From assembly GCF_011947195.1 (NCBI RefSeq), contig NZ_JAATVY010000006.1, forward strand, positions 124,001 through 188,000: 64,000 bases of DNA. The letters run 5' to 3'. The position numbers were made by a program, and so were the translations under genes. The notes under the pieces were generated by a model. The model made no database searches. It had not been told where the DNA came from and saw only the letters and a program-made list of their open reading frames with translations. Below, piece after piece: positions 61,935 through 64,000 of this stretch. This DNA comes from Planosporangium thailandense. Lineage in GTDB: Bacteria > Actinomycetota > Actinomycetes > Mycobacteriales > Micromonosporaceae. The number at the start of each line of letters is the position of its first letter. Within the stretch, counting starts at the first letter, position 1.

Positions 61935-63607
61935 CGGCCCGGAACCGGGGGCTCCACCCGCTTGCGCACCAGGTACGGCGGCATCGCGAGCGCATGCATC
62001 GACGTCTGTCGCAGGCAGTCCAGCGCGTCCCGCGGGGTCTCCACCAGTGGGTCGCCCTTGCGGTTGAGGGACGTGTTCAGCAGCACCGGGCAGCCCGTGC
62101 GCGCCGCGAAGGCGGTCAGCAGCGTGTACAGGAATGGGGTGTTGGCCTCCTCGACGGTCTGCAGGCGCGCGGTCCCGTCGATGTGCGTGATCGCCGGTAG
62201 CGCGGCGCGGTAGGCGGGCCGGACCTCGGCCGCGTACTGCATGAACGGCGCCGGCCGGTCGACGTCGAAGATGGTCGCGGCGGCGTCGGCCAGCACGATC
62301 GGCGCCAGCGGCCGGAACCACTCGCGGCCCTTGACCTGCGAGTTGATGAACCGCTGCAGCTCCGGGTGGCGGGCGTCGGCGAGGATGCTCCGATCGCCGA
62401 GCGCGCGGGGTCCCGACTCGCTGCGGCCGGAGTGCAGCCCGACCACCCGGCCGGAGTCGAGCAGCCGCACGATCTCGTCGACGAGGTCGGCCGGCCGCTC
62501 GACGACGAGGTCCGGTGGCGCGGCGCGCAGCGCGTCCTCCACCGCGCCCGGGTCCGGATCGGGACCGAGGAAGTCGTTGACCCAGCGGAACTCGCTGGGC
62601 TGCTCGAGACACTCGATCATGCCGTAGAGGGCGCAGCCCAGCGCGGTGCCGCCGTCGTGGGGGCTGGGCGGGATGAAGACGTCGGTGAACCCGCTCTCGC
62701 GCAGGAGCCGGCCGTTGGCCGAGCAGTTGAGCGCCGTTCCGCCGGCGAAGCAGAGGTTGGCCGCGCCGGTCTCGCGGTACACCCAGCCGGCGACCCTCAG
62801 CAGGGCGGACTCGAACGCGCGCTGCCCCTCGGCGGCCAGGTTGGCGCAGTCTTCGAACGTGCCGGTGCCGGTTGCGAAGAACGCGAACCGGTCGCGGTCG
62901 GCGAAGATCTCCAGCCACTCGTCGGGGATGTATACCCGGAACCCGTCGACCGGCAGGTCGGGTAGGCCGAGGGCGTGCGGCTGACCGAACGGGGCCAGGC
63001 CCATCACCTTCCCCTCGTTGCCCTCCCCGGGGAAGATCGTGCGGGTCAGCAGGTAGTAGAAGCAGCCGAGCCCGGCCGGATCGGCCCAGTCGCCGTGCCA
63101 GAGCTGCTTTCCGACGCACCCGACGCGGCCCCGCTCGCAGGTGTAGAACGACGCGACCTCCAGCAGGTCCGGCGCCGCCTCGGTGGAGGGAAACTCCTCG
63201 GTGAAGTCCTTCACGCGGCTGCCCTGCGCGTCCACGACCATCACGGCGGCCCGTGCGAACGGCGAGGGGTAGAAGGCGCTGTACAGGTGGGCGAGGTGGT
63301 GGGAAACGGTCGCCACCCGGCGGTCGTCACGGAAGGTCAGGCACTGCGCGATCTCCTCGCGGTACGCCGCCAGGTGCTCGATCTCGGGGTCGGAGGAGTA
63401 GCACTCCACGACCAGGTCGATCGGCCCGCGCAGGGCTGCCAGGGCCGGCACGTAGAGGTTGGCGAGGTCGCCGAGCCGCCCCCAGTGGTGCTTGCGCCGC
63501 GTCAGCCGCTCCTTCTGCAGGCTGTACACGGTCCCGGGGCCGGTGACCACGGCGACGGAGCCGTCCTGCGTCCGGTTGATGCCGACGACGGTAGGAGCGT
63601 CACTCAT
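61931..63607 (-). CDS. O-carbamoyltransferase (NodU/CmcH/TobZ family)
   Basis: A 558-residue enzyme that activates carbamoyl phosphate with ATP and carbamoylates a hydroxyl group. The N-terminal Kae1-like domain has metal-binding His in VSHHLAHLYSAFY and VVDAQGSR, then CFAGGTALNCSANG. The YrdC-like C-terminal domain has HSGRSESGPRALGDRSILAD. The family usually modifies antibiotics, Nod factors or other secondary metabolites; no such biosynthetic cluster is in view. AGGAGG lies 8 bases before the ATG. It forms a coupled pair with the MBL gene downstream. Confidence 0.93.
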   Translation of the reverse strand: MSDAPTVVGINRTQDGSVAVVTGPGTVYSLQKERLTRRKHHWGRLGDLANLYVPALAALRGPIDLVVECYSSDPEIEHLAAYREEIAQCLTFRDDRRVATVSHHLAHLYSAFYPSPFARAAVMVVDAQGSRVKDFTEEFPSTEAAPDLLEVASFYTCERGRVGCVGKQLWHGDWADPAGLGCFYYLLTRTIFPGEGNEGKVMGLAPFGQPHALGLPDLPVDGFRVYIPDEWLEIFADRDRFAFFATGTGTFEDCANLAAEGQRAFESALLRVAGWVYRETGAANLCFAGGTALNCSANGRLLRESGFTDVFIPPSPHDGGTALGCALYGMIECLEQPSEFRWVNDFLGPDPDPGAVEDALRAAPPDLVVERPADLVDEIVRLLDSGRVVGLHSGRSESGPRALGDRSILADARHPELQRFINSQVKGREWFRPLAPIVLADAAATIFDVDRPAPFMQYAAEVRPAYRAALPAITHIDGTARLQTVEEANTPFLYTLLTAFAARTGCPVLLNTSLNRKGDPLVETPRDALDCLRQTSMHALAMPPYLVRKRVEPPVPGR

Positions 63608-63720
63608 GGCAAACGCCTCCTGACGGCGGAACAGTCGCGTACGGGCAGTCCGCGCGGCGCGAAGGTTCTCGTCCGCCGGTCCGGCGCGACCTACCCCACC
63701 GGTCCGCGCGCCAAACCGGA

Positions 63721-63790
63721 CCGCCTCAGGTGCGGTCGGACCGGACCGCCTCAGGTGCGGTCGGACCGGACCGCCTCAGGTGCGGTCGAG
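63721..63790 (-). repeat. 25-base tandem repeat across a stop codon (2.8 copies)
   Basis: CCGCCTCAGGTGCGGTC plus GGACCGGA repeats at 63721, 63746 and 63771. The copy nearest the gene contains the TGA and last codons (Asp-Arg-Thr) of the AI-2E-type transporter, so the gene's end has been duplicated downstream. Confidence 0.85.
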
Positions 63791-64000
63791 CCGGGGGTAG
63801 ACGACCTCGCGGAGCAGCAGCCGGATGCCGGCGGCCACCGGGATGGCCACCAGGGCGCCGACGAGCCCGAGGGCGGTTCCGCCGATCAGGACCGCCACGA
63901 CCGTGGCGGTCGCGGGCACCTCGACCGCGCGGCCCATGATGCGCGGCACGAGCACGTAGTCCTCGGTGAGCTTGTACCCGGCGTAGAAGATGCCGGTGAA
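63776..64000 (-). CDS. AI-2E (PerM) family transporter, C-terminal part
   Basis: Only the last 74 residues are in the window; the gene continues past the right edge. The minus-strand frame reads YKLTEDYVLVPRIMGRAVEV, then two membrane segments around VAVLIGGTALGLVGALVAIPVA and a basic end LLLREVVYPRLDRT. This is the typical end of the AI-2E transporter/PerM family, of mostly unknown substrate. The stop lies within the tandem repeat. Confidence 0.88.
   Translation of the reverse strand, partial: FTGIFYAGYKLTEDYVLVPRIMGRAVEVPATATVVAVLIGGTALGLVGALVAIPVAAGIRLLLREVVYPRLDRT

Overview
The window is high-GC chromosomal DNA of a mycelial actinobacterium, most likely a member of the Micromonosporaceae. 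The grounds are the very GC-rich third codon positions, the frequent GTG starts, and actinobacterial marker genes: whiA, opcA, an acVLRF1-type release factor, mycothiol-type enzymes and an actinobacterial suf operon with a SufR regulator. The family assignment is inference. I see no rRNA, tRNA, CRISPR array, prophage or insertion sequence. Almost everything is core genome, in an order shared with other actinobacteria.

Layout. 1-4.1 kb: the end of an Xaa-Pro aminopeptidase, a LemA/DUF2207-type pair and an aldo/keto reductase. 4.25-9.9 kb: a secreted amylase-pullulanase fusion with two complete GH13 active sites. 10.1-15.3 kb: aconitase, three small genes and an AcnR-like TetR repressor. 15.3-25 kb: an SDR, an ABC exporter, a crotonase coupled to a small HTH protein, a GT-C-like membrane protein, an ABC-F ATPase, a zinc metallopeptidase, acVLRF1 and an AlkD-like glycosylase. 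25-31.6 kb: the minus-strand operon sufR-B-D-Rieske-C-S-U-T. 31.7-35.2 kb: heme A synthase (ctaA), an ATP-grasp pair and heme O synthase (ctaB). 35.5-44.2 kb: the pentose phosphate operon tkt-tal-pgi-zwf-opcA-pgl. 44.2-53.2 kb: secG, tpiA, pgk, gap, whiA, yvcK-like, rapZ and uvrC, transcribed uvrC to secG. 53.3-64 kb: a Rieske lipoprotein, uvrA, a degenerate RsgA-like protein, mycothiol-type and metallo-beta-lactamase-fold enzymes, a dimethylformamidase-like protein, a carbamoyltransferase/MBL pair and the end of an AI-2E-type transporter.

How the genes work together. The centre of the window is central carbon metabolism (triose phosphate glycolysis, the pentose phosphate pathway, aconitase) next to Fe-S assembly and heme A biogenesis. 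SufR probably autoregulates suf through an operator lying on its own promoter and start codon. The AcnR-like protein probably represses acnA. Many gene pairs are joined by 4-base GTGA/ATGA stop-start overlaps, which implies translational coupling.

The most unusual signal is a family of intergenic palindromes bounded by GATC. Five copies are exactly 48 nt and one is 43 nt. All lie within 13 nt of a stop codon, and the copies differ by compensatory base-pair changes. Other items worth a look are an RsgA-like protein that has lost its GTP-binding motifs, an HAD protein without its nucleophilic Asp, tandem repeats spanning stop codons, and a 14-codon ORF coupled to zwf.
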